From an uncultured Lachnospiraceae bacterium (lineage in GTDB: Bacteria > Bacillota > Clostridia > Lachnospirales > Lachnospiraceae), in contig CAJUHQ010000167.1 of assembly GCA_910586095.1 (NCBI GenBank), positions 1 to 5,506 of the forward strand: DNA of 5,506 nt, in the 5' to 3' direction. The position numbers were made by a program, and so were the translations under genes. This document shows positions 5,325-5,506 of this stretch, in pieces. A model generated the notes under the pieces. It was not told where the DNA came from and made no database searches. It worked only from the letters and a program-made list of their open reading frames with translations. Position 1 is the stretch's first letter; each line of letters begins with the position of its first letter.

Positions 5325-5331
5325 CACACAG

Positions 5332-5357
5332 GAAAAACGCAAAAGACAGCGTTTTTC
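5332..5357 (+). terminator. Second U-rich hairpin, possible terminator
   Basis: GAAAAACGC (5332-5340) pairs with GCGTTTTTC (5349-5357) around an 8-base loop, followed by ATTTCTATTT. The U run is part of the stem, so termination strength is uncertain. Confidence 0.4.
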
Positions 5358-5369
5358 ATTTCTATTTGA

Positions 5370-5392
5370 GCCGCCAAAGGCGGCATGGGAGG
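5370..5392 (+). promoter_or_regulatory. GC-rich hairpin directly before a ribosome binding site (second copy)
   Basis: GCCGCC-AAA-GGCGGC (5370-5384) is followed by ATGGGAGG, whose GGGAGG (5387-5392) is a strong ribosome binding site 5 nt before ATG 5398. It has the same design as the 5225-5257 module but a different stem sequence, so the structure appears to be what is kept. Confidence 0.6.
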
Positions 5393-5397
5393 TTATC

Positions 5398-5454
5398 ATG
5401 CTTGATAAAATACCTAGTGCAGAACAAATGACAACTTTAGTTGGAGAATCCTAG
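5398..5454 (+). pseudogene. 18-codon frame, possible N-terminal remnant of a larger gene
   Basis: ATG 5398 with strong GGGAGG upstream reads MLDKIPSAEQMTTLVGES and then stops at TAG (5452-5454). The peptide looks like the normal N-terminus of a folded protein. It resembles, from memory only, the start of DUF3788-type proteins (MLDK-x-P-x-x-EQM-x-x-x-V/L-GE). The coding match ends exactly at the third copy of TAGTGTGAAA, and no other frame resumes it before the window end. Either the gene was interrupted there, or this is a short peptide gene. Confidence 0.35.
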
Positions 5455-5455
5455 T

Positions 5456-5482
5456 GTGAAAGAAAGTAGAGGAAAACCATAA
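5456..5482 (+). CDS. Possible 8-residue peptide overlapping the previous stop
   Basis: GTG at 5456 begins MKESRGKP, one base after the TAG of the preceding frame, with GGAG (5443-5446) 9 nt upstream. The overlap resembles translational coupling. It shares the GTG-AAA start with the frames at 5191 and 5255. Support is only contextual. Confidence 0.15.
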   Translation: MKESRGKP

Positions 5483-5506
5483 ATTGGCGCACTTGAATAA
5501 GCTGTC

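Larger units (their letters stand above)
5253..5329 (+). ncRNA. Compact three-way-junction RNA fold
   Basis: GTGTGAAA (5253-5260) pairs with TTTCACAC (5322-5329) as a closing stem. Inside it lie two stems with almost no linker bases: 5261-5273 with 5289-5301 (12 of 13 pairs, loop of 15) and 5302-5309 with 5313-5320 (8 perfect pairs, loop ATA). Only base 5321 is left unpaired at the junction. Such tight packing suggests a functional RNA or a paired-end DNA element. I do not recognise a named RNA family. A 12-codon frame overlaps its left half. Confidence 0.45.
5187..5461 (+). repeat. Three direct copies of TAGTGTGAAA
   Basis: Copies lie at 5187-5196, 5251-5260 and 5452-5461. The first two share the longer GGAGTTAGTGTGAAA (5182-5196 and 5246-5260), 64 bp apart. 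In each copy a GGAG-type ribosome binding site lies just upstream and GTG-AAA begins a short frame; in the third the TAG is the stop codon of the preceding frame. An inverted relative, TTTTTCACAC, lies at 5320-5329. Confidence 0.75.
5044..5506. other. Gene-free, hairpin-dense terminal region
   Basis: No full-length protein gene is seen in these 463 bases. They contain a 15-bp palindrome (5094-5108), a twice-repeated 9-mer (5131-5157), at least six hairpins between 5191 and 5384, three copies of TAGTGTGAAA and several reading frames of 8-18 codons with ribosome binding sites. A candidate promoter is TTGATT (5052-5057) and TATGAT (5077-5082), but its spacer of 19 bp is long. After 5482 nothing is recognisable. 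Confidence 0.65.

Noticed and set aside
5320..5334. Resemblance of TTTCACACAGGAAA to the lacZ leader
   Set aside because: Chance match; the bases are accounted for by the three-way junction and the next hairpin, and no start codon follows at the right distance.
5187..5461. TAGTGTGAAA copies considered as a CRISPR array
   Set aside because: The repeat is only 10-15 bp, spacings are uneven (64 and 201 bp), and no cas gene is present.

Overview
The window looks like a low- to mid-GC Firmicute, most likely a Clostridia-class gut-type bacterium. The evidence is strong AGGAGG-type ribosome binding sites, GTG starts, a clostridial-style chemoreceptor with Cache and tandem HAMP domains, a flavin-type lipoprotein, and extended -10 promoters. 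The genus cannot be fixed from the sequence. The chemoreceptor and lipoprotein genes are clearly richer in GC than the AT-rich genes to their right, so the right half may have a separate, acquired history.

Layout. Positions 1-405 (minus strand) carry the N-terminal 135 codons of a MerR-family regulator that runs off the left edge. It has its own MerR-style promoter with a 19-bp spacer. The divergent intergenic space 406-901 holds candidate promoters for the rightward transcript. It also holds a compact 187-bp element (651-837) with 16-bp terminal inverted repeats and an exact 8-bp target duplication, best read as a MITE resembling IS66-type ends. The element lies in what should be the 5' leader of the chemoreceptor mRNA. 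Positions 902-3366 form a two-gene operon: a membrane chemoreceptor (Cache, two HAMP units, signalling hairpin), then five bases later a small FMN-binding lipoprotein with a covalent-flavin attachment motif. A plausible but unproven reading is that the flavoprotein supplies or reports a redox signal to the receptor. An intrinsic terminator follows at 3528-3576.

Positions 3367-3762 carry no gene but hold the terminator, a weak upstream hairpin and a promoter with a near-perfect 26-bp dyad between its -35 and -10 boxes. That promoter drives an unrecognised helical 180-residue cytoplasmic protein (3763-4305). A small membrane protein with an HELGH zinc motif follows (4513-5043), probably an M50-like intramembrane metalloprotease.

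The last 463 bases (5044-5506) contain no full-length gene but are dense in structure. There are two GC-rich hairpins, each followed by the same ATGGGAG ribosome-binding block, a terminator-like hairpin inside a tightly packed three-way junction, another U-rich hairpin, three copies of TAGTGTGAAA and several very short reading frames with good ribosome binding sites. This looks like a leader or attenuation region, or the edge of a mobile element with a broken gene remnant. It is the least explained part of the window.
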